Shown piece after piece: positions 11,073 through 21,995 of a stretch of 64,000 bases of DNA. The position numbers and the translations under genes are program-made. The stretch covers positions 209,563,825-209,627,824 of the forward strand of contig CM037876.1 of the NCBI GenBank assembly GCA_021292165.1. The letters are read 5' to 3'. Source of the stretch: Shinisaurus crocodilurus (Eukaryota > Chordata > Lepidosauria > Squamata > Shinisauridae). The notes beneath the pieces were generated by a model. That model was not told the DNA's origin. It did no database searches and saw only the letters and a list, made by a program, of their open reading frames with translations. The stretch's first letter is position 1. Each line of letters begins with the position of its first letter.

Positions 11073-11190
11073 AAATCGCAGTACTAGAACCTTAAGGTTA
11101 CAAAGACATGAATGATCATCAGCAGATTTCCATCTGATAAAAGGGCTGCAAAGACTATTCATTTGGGAGAGTTGGTGAAAGATGGCCTTG
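11073..11190 (-). pseudogene. Ancient L2-clade LINE relic (part 2)
   Basis: atcgcagtactagaacc then ttaaggttacaaagacatg parallels the antisense L2 segment at 29578-29625 (gcattgcagtcatcc, cttgaggttact). This is the same relic as 10285-10649, split by the hAT insertion. Confidence 0.45.
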
Positions 11191-11256
11191 TCCACTACTG
11201 GAGCATGCTATTCAGGCATAACAACTCTTAGTATAAGTGAAGATGAGAGACTAAGG

Positions 11257-11333
11257 CTGCAGTCTTATTCACACTTACCTAGGAGTAGCTCCCATTGATC
11301 TCAATGGGATTTACTTCTGAGTAGAGATTGTAC
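11257..11333. repeat. Short palindromic interspersed repeat, copy 1
   Basis: Imperfect dyad: acttacctaggagtagctcc opposes ggatttacttctgagtag around the centre cattgatctcaatg. Four more copies lie at 21088, 46218, 60284 and 60394. Probably a MITE-like family; no transposase is visible. Confidence 0.7.
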
Positions 11334-11656
11334 TATCAACCGTGTGAAATTTAGTGTTGAACCCCTCTATCCCTAGCCACAAGGCCTGCCAGTCATCAGT
11401 ACTTCAAGTGTTGTATGAAATTTTGTCTAGGCACTGGGTAAGTGCTAAAACAGTAAGATCAGTACTCAACAATGTCCTTCAAGAAGGAGAGATTGAAAAC
11501 AGTGTGGAAGTTGGTTGGGGAGCCCACATCCACATTAGCCCCCCCTCTCTCTCACACACACAGGTAACCAACAACCATAGATTTGAGATTGTTTGGCATC
11601 CTGCACTCCCTAAATTAATAACCTTAGACAGCAAGAAACCTAGCCCATGATATGGT
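11334..11656. other. No gene or repeat recognised
   Basis: A 98-codon ORF (11354-11650) has no domain and low-complexity CA/CT patches. Nothing supports it as a gene. Confidence 0.4.
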
Positions 11657-11670
11657 CACCATGCACCATA
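11657..11670. repeat. 14-bp direct repeat, left (caccatgcaccata)
   Basis: An identical 14-mer lies at 12344-12357 beyond the right arm of the foldback element. The pair looks like a target duplication, though longer than usual for DNA transposons, and short extra sequence (18 and 6 bp) separates each copy from the arms. Confidence 0.8.
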
Positions 11671-11688
11671 GACAAACAAAAGGGAGCT

Positions 11689-12337
11689 ATGCAAAAGTGC
11701 ACGAGGCACCAGAGCCAAAGTGTATAAATATGACTATTCACATGCCATAGAACAGATATATCGATATACCCATATAATTAAAAAGGAGAAATACAGCATA
11801 AATATATGAGAAGAAGAATACCAGCAATATTACATTGGGAAGAAAACAATTTTGTATGTTTATTTATTTATTTAATACATTTTTATACCGCCCAATAGCC
11901 GAAGCTCTCTGGGCGGTTTACAACAGTTAAAACCATAAAATACAATATAAAATAAATATAAAATTTTAAACCACAGATTAAAAACAAACAGCAGAGCTAG
12001 CAGCAGCAAGTTACAAGAACAGAGTTAAAAACAGCTAAAAGATTAAAATGATTAAGATGACTAAAATGCCTGGGAGAATAGAAAGGTCTTCACCTGGCGC
12101 TGGAAAGAGTACAATGTAGGCTCCAGGCGAGCCTGATGAAGATAACGAAACAAGTTGTTAGCCGGCATTCTTGTAATCTGTAACTATATTTGTATTGTTA
12201 TCAGTGTATTTTCATTCCTAAGATTTATGCTGTATTCTTCCTTTTTAATTATATGGATATATCAACATATTTGTTCTATGGCATGTGAATAGTCATATTT
12301 ACACACTTTGGCTCTGGTGCCTTGTGCACTTTTGCAT
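11689..12337. mobile_element. Foldback element, two 115-bp inverted arms
   Basis: Left arm 11689-11803 and right arm 12223-12337 are inverted copies: atgcaaaagtgcac, caccagagccaaagtgt, tgactattcacatgcc and ccatagaaca reappear reverse-complemented on the right. The arms have only scattered mismatches. The centre holds an antisense L2 3' end (11855-12135) and AT-rich sequence. No transposase ORF. Superfamily unknown. Confidence 0.85.
11855..12135 (-). mobile_element. L2-clade LINE 3' end nested in the foldback element
   Basis: The antisense 3' tail (tataccgcccaatagcc, aagctctctgggcgg) is preceded on the minus strand by a short coding remnant reading QVKTFLFSQAF, equivalent to the C-terminus RSLKTWLFRREYGVG of the 33030-36310 element. 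It is truncated at about 12135. Confidence 0.75.
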
Positions 12338-12357
12338 TTCTTTCACCATGCACCATA

Positions 12358-13317
12358 AACCACCACAAGCAGCCTGGACAGGAGCAAGGTTGGCCATGGA
12401 GCCTGGTGTGATGTTATGTTATTTGGGTTTAAATTTAAAGTGTATGGGTGGTAAGTATTATGTGTTTGTGTATTACCGTAAGTATAAGTATGTATGCCTG
12501 CTGTATCTGTGTGTATCTGGGTGAGTGAGCAAGGATGGGCAGGAAGAATGGTATATTTACATATGGGGCATGATTAGCTGAGGGAGTGTGTGGGGAATTT
12601 GTGAAGAGAGTGCAGGAGTGAGAGAGGTGTGTGGAATGAGAAGTGCTGTTTGGGAGTCTGTGAAGCTGACTGGAGAGAGTTGAGCGATTATTAGGATTGT
12701 TAAGAGTTTAGCTAGTGAGTGCAGGGATTGATATTGGGAGCAGTTGTTGAGGGAGGATTGGTACTAGGATAAGATAGTACATTACTTAGGATTAACTGAA
12801 AATTACACATAAAACTTATTTCCAGAACTTGTTGTATTTTAAAATAAACGTTTCTTTGTTATTTGAAACAACCTGTGTGGGAAGCTGTGCTTATTGTACT
12901 GGTCAAAGAGGTATAAGGTACGGATTAGACATCCCAAAGGCAGTGTGAGAAATGTAAGGGTAGGGGTTAGTGGAAAAGAAACCCCCAACCTTACTTAAGC
13001 ACATCCAGAGATCCCAATAAGGAGGGCACGCTTGAGGCCCTATTGAGGGGTGGGGTGTAACACCTGGCTATGGAAAAAAGGCAGTCTTGTATTCCTGCCT
13101 TTCTTCCACCACACTGCACTAGCACCCATTTTTTGGGTTAAGCTAGAGACTTTGAGGCATGGTGGTCTGCATATATTACCTACTCAGGTTTAGATCTGCA
13201 GGAATTCTGAAACTCTTAATGAGTGGAGGACCCATTAAGATGGCCTGCCCTGCTGGCATAACTGTTGGACCTGTCAAAGTCCTAGTCAACCTGCTGGGAT
13301 GGGGAAATGGCTTTGCC
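12358..13317. other. Unclassified non-coding stretch
   Basis: GT-rich and purine-rich sequence without a gene. The part around 12835-13075 (aaaataaacgtttc, then aacaacctgtgtggg and ggggtgtaacacc) has a polyadenylation-signal-like stretch and could be part of an old LTR, but no paired LTR or TSD is seen. Confidence 0.3.
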
Positions 13318-13367
<50 letters not shown>

Positions 13368-13373
13368 TGATGA
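13318..13373. repeat. (AAT)n(GAT)n microsatellite
   Basis: About 15 AAT units followed by GAT units. A similar (ATG)n tract resumes at 14157. Together they are the tail of the L2 element at 14191, split by the LTR insertion. Confidence 0.95.
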
Positions 13374-14156
13374 TGTGGAAGACCAGCAACTGGGTCTTCG
13401 GCGTGAGTTCGGCACTTAACAGGTTAACCGGCACTGAGCTATAGCCCGGATAAGCAAGTGTAACTGACCAGAACTCATACACGGCGAAGAGAAAGCACTA
13501 CGAGCCTTTCGTTACCCAAATAAGGCTTTATTTACTAGTAGTTAAATGGAGTGGAACTAATAGACTTTCTAGAAATACTAAACATCAACAAGACCCGAGC
13601 GTGACCTCAGACTTTATGAATGAACGGGTTCCCAGGCTAGCGTATTGCGGAAAGCAGTTACCTTAGCTCAAAGACTTTACGCTGGTTGATTTCTCGCCTG
13701 GCTCTGGGTCCGCCTGACCCGGGGAAGAGGACAGCTTAACCCAGCCACAGCTGGACGACGTGGTTGTCAGTTCACCCGTGTTCCCACCAACTCCCAGTGG
13801 TGGGGAGAGGGGTTTTCTACCCCGGTTTTCCCGCTCTCCCGCCCCCTTCCTGGTCAGGTGGGGCTTATGCCTGCCCATTCGTGTCAGGTGGGCTTATTTC
13901 TGCCCAGGGAAAAGGTGACGTGTCGTTCCTGGGGTACTTCACAGCTCTTTGAGACTGCCCTGCCTTCTTGATGGCCCATACTTCTTCTTGTGGATTCTGG
14001 GCGAGGTGCCCCATTGTTGGTATGCGAGATCCATCTGGCGGAGCCTGTATCTCGGTGCCTCTCCCGCCCCCCTGGGGAGAGATTATGCAGACAGGGGTGG
14101 TCAGGGGAAGTTGTATGTGTGTGTGAGTGTATGTGCGTGTTCAGGCTTTCTCCACA
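13374..14156 (-). mobile_element. Probable solo LTR, minus strand
   Basis: The 783-bp GC-richer block is bounded by tgtgga at the left and tccaca at the right, the TG...CA form of LTR ends. On the minus strand it carries an aataaagcctta polyadenylation signal about 150 bp before its 3' end, as expected of an R/U5 boundary. The flanks are microsatellite on both sides, so the target duplication cannot be read. No internal retroviral genes adjoin it. The alternative is another GC-rich insertion with chance ends. Confidence 0.6.
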
Positions 14157-14190
14157 AATAATGATGATGATGATGATGATGATGATAATA
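14157..14190. repeat. (ATG)n(AAT)n tract
   Basis: Microsatellite tail of the antisense L2 element that begins at 14191. Confidence 0.9.
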
Positions 14191-14730
14191 ATTTATTTCT
14201 TACCCACCTCTCCACTCAGATCGAGGTGGGGAACAACCATAAATATAAAATACATAACTAGTTAAAACATAATAAATATTATTAAAATATTCTTTAAAAT
14301 CTTTAAAAGTATCCTAAAAACTCTTAAAATTCCACTGGGTAGGCCTGTCGGAAGAGGTCAGTCTTTATGGCCTTTTTAAAAGCCAAGAGACTATCTAGTT
14401 GACGAGTCTCCTCCAACAGGCTATTCCACAGTCTGGGAGCAGCAGAAGAGAAGGTCCTCTGGGTAGTACTCGCCAGCCTAGTCTTGGCTGACTGGAATAA
14501 ATTCCTCCCAGAGGACCTAAGTGTGTGGGGCGGATTGTACGGGAGAAGGCGATCCTGCAGGTAACCCAGACCCAAACCATGTAGGGCTTTAAAGGTAATA
14601 ACCAACACTTTATACTTCGCCCGGAAACTGATTGGCAGCCAGTGTAATGCTTTTAAAGCTGGTGTAATATGGGCACCTCTAGATGTACCGGTGACCAATC
14701 TGGCTGCCATATTTTGCACCAATTGTTCCT
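14191..14730 (-). pseudogene. L2-clade LINE 3' end with ORF2 C-terminus
   Basis: The minus-strand frame 14722 to 14324 (132 codons) gives the conserved post-RT region of L2/CR1 elements: VQNMAARLVTGTSRG, ALKALHWLPISFRAKYKV, FKALHGLGLGYLQDRLL, PRLWNSLLEETRQL and FKKAIKTDLFRQAYP, ending in a stop. The frame is open, so this is one of the better-preserved tails. It is 5'-truncated at about 14730; the 3' UTR runs to 14191. Confidence 0.9.
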
Positions 14731-14734
14731 AGAT

Positions 14735-14925
14735 GCCCCCTCCTGTTGGCTAGAGCACAGTCAGTTCCTTGGTTTTCTGAGGAGCTTCGGGCAGTGAAGT
14801 GGCAGAGGCAACTACTGGAGCAAAAATGATGAAAGGCTCACGGTGAAATCTGACTCAACACAGATGAGAGCCTACTCTGAGTAGGTAATATATGACAGCA
14901 AGGAAACATACTTTGCTAATGCCAT
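14735..14925 (+). pseudogene. Ancient L2-clade LINE relic (linker region)
   Basis: The sense-strand decayed frame reads VPWFSEELRAVKWQRQLLEQ, like APWFTPSLRALKQEVRRLE at 34207-34260 in the good copy. Stops follow. It may belong with 15270-15590. Confidence 0.5.
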
Positions 14926-15220
14926 TGTGTAAATGTAGTGTCAAACACAGGATGTGTGGACTGCAACTCCTAGGGGCCAACTGAATTGCATTTACTTTGC
15001 ACTAAACAGCTAAAATTGTTTGCATTTGTTCTGACTTAGATGCCATTTTAATCACATCCTTATCCATATAAATTAAGTTTGCATTAGTCCTAGTGTATTT
15101 TGTTTTTGATACATTTCAGTTTGTGCAACCTGATGATGTGAGCAAGATCCCTGGAGATTTGAATCCACAATTAGTATTTTAAATAAATGCCCATCCTGGC
15201 TAATCTGCTATATGTACACA

Positions 15221-15223
<3 letters not shown>
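14926..15223. other. Degenerate sequence between L2 relics
   Basis: No gene. Probably decayed L2 or unique sequence. Confidence 0.3.

Positions 15224-15254
<31 letters not shown>
15224..15254. repeat. (GT)n microsatellite
   Basis: About 15 GT units preceded by a short (AC)n run. Confidence 0.95.
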
Positions 15255-15255
<1 letters not shown>

Positions 15256-15269
15256 TGTGTGTGATCTGT

Positions 15270-15590
15270 TGGAGGTGGTAAAGAATTTCTTGAGAGAAGG
15301 GGTAGTCCTCATGGCCTTGAAGCCCTTTAGACGATTCTGTTTGGGGGGGGGGGATACTGGAGCATGATGTTATGACAACTGAGTTCCAGATAATTTTATA
15401 TTCTTTTCAGTCTGACATTGGCCCAGTTTTGGGACAGAAACTGCTTTGGTCATCCTGGTGGAGGACTGACCTGCACTGGGAAATGGACCAGGAGAAATGT
15501 GTCTTGTTGATTCTCTTGGATCTAGTGGGTTGACCATTATATCTTCCTACTGGGACTATCCTTCAAAAACTCACTTGGCATTTAAACTAG
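15270..15590 (+). pseudogene. Ancient L2-clade RT relic
   Basis: The decayed sense frame reads FGTETALVILVED, then a weak match to the LLDLSAAFDTVDHG segment. Compare GHGTETALVALVDD at 34960-35000. Multiple indels; no function possible. Confidence 0.55.
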
Positions 15591-15793
15591 TGCCCCCAAT
15601 ACAGCAGAATCTCAGCAAGCAACTGTGTTTAGAAAGAAGATGTTAAACTCCTCACAACAGGCATAGATGATGGACTTCTAGGTGGAGACTGCATGAAAAC
15701 ACTTGCTTATTTTGTTGTTGTTTGTCTAAACACATGCTGAACACATGCTGGTTACCATCCTTTATAGAACACACAGTTTGCAGCAATACGTTG

Positions 15794-15901
15794 TGAGAGT
15801 TTGTATAGCTTAGTGGCTAAGAAACTGAGCTCCGAAGCAGGAAGTCTCCAGTTTGAATCTTGTTTCTGCTACTATGAGTTTACCAGGTGGCCTTAGGCAA
15901 G

Positions 15902-15932
<31 letters not shown>

Positions 15933-16010
15933 ACAAGGTTGTTGTAAGGCTTAGATAATGAATGTGAAGGGCTTTGAAAGTGCTATGCAAATGTTAAGTA
16001 TTATTGTTAA
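15794..16010 (+). mobile_element. MIR-like SINE, full length
   Basis: A-box-like tatagcttagtggctaag, B-box-like gtttgaatcttg, CORE ggtggccttaggcaagtc, a (TC)n expansion, and a tail gggctttgaaagtgctatgc. Compared with 63735-63959 the copy is more diverged, so older. Confidence 0.75.
15901..15926. repeat. (TC)n microsatellite inside the SINE
   Basis: Thirteen TC units expanded within the CORE-to-tail region of the SINE. Confidence 0.95.
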
Positions 16011-16654
16011 GTTCAGTTGCTTGAGTTCATTTAAGTTCATTTAAGTTCATTTTCGTTAATGGTAGTTAACATCTAAAGTCACCTAAACTTCTCTAATTGT
16101 GACTGAAGCACTGAACAGGCAGCATTATAATGAAATACCCCGCCTTGCAGGCAAGCCTTAAGGAAAGTATCAAAGGTCTAATTTACATATCTCAGACAGC
16201 GTGACTCATCATGCTAGAAACCTTGTTTCATCTGGCCAATTTAAGTTTGCATTCTTAGTGCTGGCATGTAGCAGGAATGCGGAATGATTTCAAATGAAGT
16301 GTGATTCTTTGAAACACTCATCCTTACTGTTTAGATCTGAAGGGAAGAATATTCAGAAACAATAGGTGCAGTCTCATTTGTTAGGTAAAATTTCAAGGTT
16401 TAAAAACATCACCATCTTTAATCTCATTTTTATTTTTCTTGAAATTAGCTTTCTGGTCATAGCTTAGGAGGATTATTTTTAACCAGGGCATTCTACATAA
16501 CAGCCTCAAGCCAAAAGAGTGACAGGCCATCTTTAAAATTTTGATAGGCTCTGTTTGATCAGAGTGATAAGTTCTACTTATCATTGAAAGTGTATCATTT
16601 TAAAAGCTATTGATGATGTCAAAATGGAAATATGTTTGATAAGCACGGGAGATC
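16011..16654. other. No gene recognised
   Basis: Contains a short direct repeat of gagttcattt/aagttcattt near 16022-16052. Otherwise unique-looking. Confidence 0.4.
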
Positions 16655-16925
16655 CAGAGTAGTATCCAATACTGCCGCTGAGCTTCTGGTCATTCCATTG
16701 CATCAGCGGGATCCACTCCTAGCATAATGGAGAGTTTGTGCTGCCTAAAGCAACCCTGGAAATGAGCAGAAATACTAGTTTCTGGATCAGGGCAGGTCAG
16801 CGTTCTCTTCCGCAAGCTCCGCTGACCTGTCCCATTCTAGAAACGAACGTTTCCTCTAGCTCCCCATTGTACTAGCAGTTGGTGCTGCTGGCACGCAGGC
16901 AGCATTGAGTACTGTCCCTGGAATC
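16655..16925. repeat. Imperfect palindromic element, about 270 bp
   Basis: Outer part gtagtatccaatactgcc opposes gcagcattgagtactgtcc. Inner part gtttctggatc, gggcaggtcagcg opposes gctgacctgtcccattc, tagaaac. The overall fold suggests a MITE, but no clear target duplication was found. Confidence 0.55.
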
Positions 16926-17217
16926 ATAACCTCTGGGATTTTTCAGTTGCTCAACACCAGGTACTTTCCTTTCCCCCCAAAAATCCAATGTGTCAACAGA
17001 GATGTTTGCATGGCTTCTTAATCTATTTCAGAGCTCAGTGTCCAATCACAGATCTCCTTCATTGTTGCAAAGCTTTGTTAAAAACACAGTCAACAGCTAT
17101 AGGCAGTATGGCTCTAAAAGAGTTATGGTTGCCAGAAGATCACATGTGTCCTGTCAGAACACCAAATGCAGCAAAACTTTCAAATCTCAGAGAGGAGTAG
17201 CACTTAAGCCTTAAGAC
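16926..17217. other. No gene recognised
   Basis: Short overlapping ORFs only. Confidence 0.35.
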
Positions 17218-18151
17218 AAAGGCTAACCTTTTTGGGCCCATGGGCACATTTGGCATTTTAAATAAATGTCTTAGGTATGACCCAAAATGGCTGCTCTGTG
17301 TGTGTGTTGGGGGGCTAATCACAAAAGGTGTAGTCACAAAATGTTAGAAGGACTCTTGTGCTCTCACACACTGTGTATTTGTGTTTTCTCATACACTTGG
17401 TGAAAACAAAGGGGGAGAGAATTTTTTCCCTCTATGCAAGTGAATGGCCCAATTTCTTGATTGAATTACATGGGTGTGTGTGTATATGGAGTTGCACTGC
17501 TGAAAAATGACTGGAAGCGGGGGTGGGAGAACCCACCACTGCCAATAACCCAATAACTAGTTATTATTGGGTTATTACCCAGTTGCCCCAAGGGCTCTTG
17601 GGGGGAATCACCCACCCCTGCACATCAGCTGTTTTTTGGCAGTGCAGGTTTCGTTTCCTAGGCAAGTGAATAGAGCTATTTCTCCATTGGTTTGCAGACG
17701 GGGAGAGCTAAGCTGTGGCTTACGCTGGCTCAGCTTGTCTGAGTGTGGAAAGCTAAGCAGGGTCAGGCCTGGTTATTACGGTACTTGGATGGGAGACCCC
17801 TCCTCTAGTTTCCTGCATTGAGCAGGGGGTTGGACTCGATAGCCTTGTAGGCTCCTTCCAACTCTATGATCTATGAAATCTACTTAAAAACAGTGGGGGA
17901 AGTTGCCCCACACCAAGGACCCTGTTGCCTCAAGGGTTCTTGGTAGAGGTGAGCTTCATCCCCACCAGTCATTTTTCAGCAATACTGCTCTCCCCACTCT
18001 CCCAATGCAAGTGAATGGAGCAATTTCTTCATTGTCTTACATGGGGAGTGGGGAAGCAGCAGGAGACAGTGAGAGCCTAGCAGGTGCCTTAGCATAGCCT
18101 TACAGGCACAGTGGTGCTCATGGGTGCTGCGTCATGGTCATGGGTACCAGT
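17218..18151. mobile_element. Old non-autonomous hAT element with nested 5S SINE
   Basis: Starts aaaggctaacctttttggg, which resembles hAT ends, and ends catgggtaccagt. Flanked by cttaagac (17210-17217) and cttaacac (18152-18159), a 7/8 match. Subunits such as gcaagtgaatggcccaattt (17436) and gcaagtgaatggagcaattt (18008) recur, so the interior is repetitive. A 5S-derived SINE is inserted at 17714. Terminal repeats are decayed, hence moderate confidence. Confidence 0.6.
17714..17880 (+). mobile_element. 5S rRNA-derived SINE with CR1-like tail, copy 2
   Basis: The 5' module gtggcttacgctgg, then aaagctaagcagggtc and tacttggatgggagacc, is the 3' two thirds of a 5S gene including its internal promoter. 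The 3' module gcattgagcagggggttgg to ccttccaactctatgatc is a CR1-type 3' end. It differs from the 50047 copy at only two positions that I can see. Both share a short linker (cctcctctagtttcct) in place of the end of the 5S module present in copy 1. Confidence 0.85.
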
Positions 18152-18159
18152 CTTAACAC

Positions 18160-21087
18160 ATATTCTTTGCTGGCCATACATGCCATCTTTTACCAAGCTC
18201 TTTTTATGTGAAAACTCAATATATTCTAGTCTCCATTGTACAGCTGCACTCCCCACTTGCACATACACTTGTATAATTCACTGTGCACAATGCCCACTGC
18301 TGCCTGCACTGATTATGTGCATTAATTTTAAATCTCTCCCAACCTTTCTATAGGTCCTCCTAGGTATATTGCACACAGATAGTCTTGCATACAGAATATT
18401 TTAGAGCTGTATTTCTCTTTAGCATGTTAAATCTAGTACTCTTTTCAAGCATAGCTGTGCTTGCAATGTGCTAGTCAGTGTTATTGCCTACCATTTTTGT
18501 GATATTAAAGTTTTATTGGCAGTGGATAATGCAGAAAAAGTTGGGGTGCGTGACTTGGCCATCACTCATACTTTCTGTTGATAGTTCCATTTATTTTTAT
18601 TTTCCTCCGAAGAGAGAGAAACTACAAAGACGGCAAATAAAGCAATGCTTTATTTTGCACTGAATTAATATTTCATTTCCACATTAAGACAAATAGTTTC
18701 AGTATGATTTTACATAAAATCAATAAGAATTTATGAAGAAAAACGTTTTAAAATAGCTATAGTACTAATAAGAAAGTAATTTATATGGCTGAAGGCCATT
18801 CTCTCCTGTTCTTTTAAATATGTTAACTGGAACACATATGCAGTTCAGCGCAGTGAATGTGTGTATTGCTATGAATGTGTAAAAATATTAGATATGGTAG
18901 ATAAAATATTGTTTTTTAAAAATATAGTTTCCTTTACAGAATTCAAGGTCATACATCTTTGCATTTCCAAGGGAATCCTTGTCATGGAGATAAAAATCAT
19001 GTTTCACCTGCAGTCTTGATCTTCATTAGCTGATAGGAGGGATTTGCAGCATTGGCAATAAGTTCTGCTGGTTGCTGGCTGACTGCCAAACCAGGCTGCT
19101 GTTTAAGATACCAGGTCTCTCGCTCTTTCTCTCCCTTGTTCTCTCTTCTACAGCATTCCATACCCTGTCTTTGCTAGAAGAATACCATACCAGATTTTAC
19201 ATCTAGTTGGAAATAAGACTTGTTCCTTGCTTAGAAAATTATACATTTGTAATCTTGTGGTTTGTACTGTTTAGAAGGGTGTCGATTGCGGGAAATTTTG
19301 CTGTTGAGGAAGAAGCAATCAGATATGCGGTCAGAATTTTAAGACCAGCACAGAGTGCACTTGGTTTTTCTTTGGTTGGCTACTGAACAATGCTGTACAG
19401 ATGGATGGATCTGTTTTAATACTCCAGTTTTAACATCTGGAATATGAAAGAAATGTTAGTGATTTCAGTAAATGAAAGCAATGGGGAGTACGTCTGGATT
19501 TTCAAACTCTGTTTCTCAGCCAGAACATCCATTCTTCCAGGTATCATGCAGGTATGTACATGTTTAGGTTTTCATTTTGTTGATGTATTTAGCCTTGTAA
19601 AACTGCACGGTGGTGCCTGTCTTGCCAGTGGCAATATGAACACTTGCCTGAAAAATCTTTGAATTGGAGAACAAAGGCAATATTTAACAGTAAAATTCTG
19701 ATGTCTTTTTCTGTGCTAATCTCTAGTTGGTGTTTTTAAAAAGATGTTACATTTTAAACAGGCAGTTGACCTTTCACAATCACATATTTGAGGGATCTTA
19801 ATTGCTTTGAACAGAGCTACGTTCAAAAGTGATGTTTTTTATCATAGATGTTCCCCCCAGTGCGTTGCATTTACGGCATCTTTGTCATGCTGTGGCAAAG
19901 ATGTGTCTGTTACGTGGAGTGGTGTTATGTTTCTATTAAAAATACTGTTTAGTCACAGAGAACGTGATCCCAGTAACTCTGTTTTGTGATGACTGACTAA
20001 ATTATATTTTCAAAGCTGTAGGACAAGACAGGCTTAAAATATTTATATGTGGGGAAATTAGTGAATGCTGATATGAAGGATTCTTACATCTTTTTTGTTT
20101 TCCTCAGTTAAGCAAGAGATCAATATTGCTTTTATAAAATAGTTTCTCGTGTAACTTTTTCAGGCATGTTGTGACATGGCTTGGAGGTTCAAAGTCTTCT
20201 ATTAAATTACTTTTCTTTGTGCTGCTGACTGAAGTGTAATAAAGAACAAATAGGAGTTAAACAAGTTTTCTTCTCAGCTTTCTCTAGCTATCTTAGGTTT
20301 CTGGCACTGGCACACCTTTCTAAAGGAATGCATTCTTTGTTTACTGTGTCTGAAACCGCTGCCTCTTTCTGGTGCAACATTGAAAAACAGAAGTGAAAAC
20401 TAGAGTTTAGCTAGAGTTTCTGTACAATTACTCATGTGTTTGAAATGCATGAGGAAGAGAGTAGGAGAACGAGTTTAATAATTAATGTGTTCAGATCACA
20501 AGAATGTACCAGGCAATAAGACTTGGGATGTTTGCACTTAAGTTAGCTTCTATTAAACCTCATAAAGGAGTCATGGTAAATATCATTCATGGGTTAGCTT
20601 GCTGCTCATATCACAGTTGGTGCATAGTGTAGAGAGCATCCACCATTCCCTCTAATAGCAAACTCCATTGAGTGCATATCAGTTTGGAAGCAAAATAGGA
20701 CCATCCAAAAATAAGGTAGTAATTTCTACGTGCGTGGGACTCCCTAGTTACACAAAACTATATACATTTGTAGATAAAAGAAATAATTTTTAAGAAATCC
20801 CAAAAATGGCCTGATAAGAACCTATAAGCATTTGAACCTATAGAGATAATAATTCCTAGAATAACTCTCTCCATTCTAGAGATGAAATTTCCTGGTCCAC
20901 ATTAAACATCAGAGACATGCTTGCCTGCCTTTGCTGTTGCCTTTTGTTTGGGGGTGGGGACTTGCTTCTGCCCAGTCACAGCTATGCTAAAATCCTGCAT
21001 TTTTCCATTGTTTTCTAAAATGTTATTCCCACCCCTGGGAGGAAATAAAAAAAGTGTGTAAAGGAACTAGAAGTGAGGCGGACTGTA
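18160..21087. other. Longest repeat-poor stretch, no confirmed gene
   Basis: About 2.9 kb without recognised transposons, which is unusual in this window. No ORF has a domain I know. A short ATG-led frame at 19447-19551 runs into cag|gtatgt, a good splice-donor form, and is discussed as a finding. The rest is AT-rich. Confidence 0.4.
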
Positions 21088-21169
21088 TGCAGTCTTATAC
21101 ACATCTGGGAGTACACCCAATCGAAAACAGTGAGACATTTCTGAATAGACATGTATAGGATTGCACTGT
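21088..21169. repeat. Short palindromic interspersed repeat, copy 2
   Basis: tgcagtcttatacac through atgtataggattgcactg; decayed member of the family at 11257. Confidence 0.6.
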
Positions 21170-21662
21170 AAGTCAGTGGTTGAGAGCACCGAAGACAAAG
21201 AACGCTAGGTAAGGATTAAGGTTAGGGGAATATGTGCCATGAGGTTAACAAGTTCGCCTCCTTGCACCATACAGGGATGTTTCAGGAGGAAGGAAAGGAA
21301 AAGAGTCCATCTTTTCCCTTTCATACTGCTATATAGCAAGAAATGCTCAGGTTCAGGGTTTGCAGCCAGCCCTAAACCTAATCCCTCTCACATAATATAG
21401 CACAGCAAGGGAAGACCTTTGGGTGGACGGGAAGGAAAAATGTGTCCTTTTTTCTCCTCTCCCCACTTCTAAAACTCTCCCATGTGAGAGGCCTGCACAT
21501 GAGCACTCTGAACTACAACACTCCTGTTCCAAGCTGGCTGGCTGGAGCACTCCCCTTAAGGAGTGGGGATATACTGCAACATTTTGTTGTAGGTACCACT
21601 TGTTAAAACCTATTTTGCAGTGTGCGTGCGCAACCCCCCCCCCCCAATCCACTGGCAATATT
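21170..21662. other. No gene or repeat recognised
   Basis: Contains a C homopolymer at about 21637-21648. The overlapping ORFs on both strands here have no motif. Confidence 0.35.
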
Positions 21663-21676
21663 AAAATATTAAAGCA

Positions 21677-21981
21677 CGTGGGATATGGCTTTAAATGATA
21701 TGTTGACTTGTAGTATCAAATGTAAAAAGGGACCACTTAAGAAAAATAATTTTAAGGATATTTGGGGATTATTTTTGGATTTTGTGTTGAATAAGGGGAA
21801 AGGGAGCATGCCATGTCAAGATATGTTGTATTTTTGGAATAATGAATAACGATTATAGAGATAGAATGTATCATTTGGTCCCATGGTGATGGGGGCACTA
21901 TATAAGTTGTATGTATGTTATTTTAGTTGTTTTATATGTTGTCTGAAAATAAATAAATAAAAAATTACAATAAAATAAAAT
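21677..21981 (+). mobile_element. L1 LINE 3' fragment with TSD
   Basis: The 5'-truncated copy encodes only the ORF2 end (FLDFVLNKGKGSMPCQDML, then YFWNNE and stop), matching LLDYVLIKGKGNMPCQDML of the antisense L1 at 41164. It then has a short 3' UTR and an A-rich tail (aataaataaataaaa). It is bounded by aaaatattaaagca at 21663-21676 and 21982-21995, a 14-bp target duplication. Standard L1 insertion. Confidence 0.9.
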
Positions 21982-21995
21982 AAAATATTAAAGCA

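Noticed and set aside
13159..13482. ORFs with runs of Asn, Leu or Ile
   Set aside because: They are translations of the (AAT)n microsatellite in different frames.
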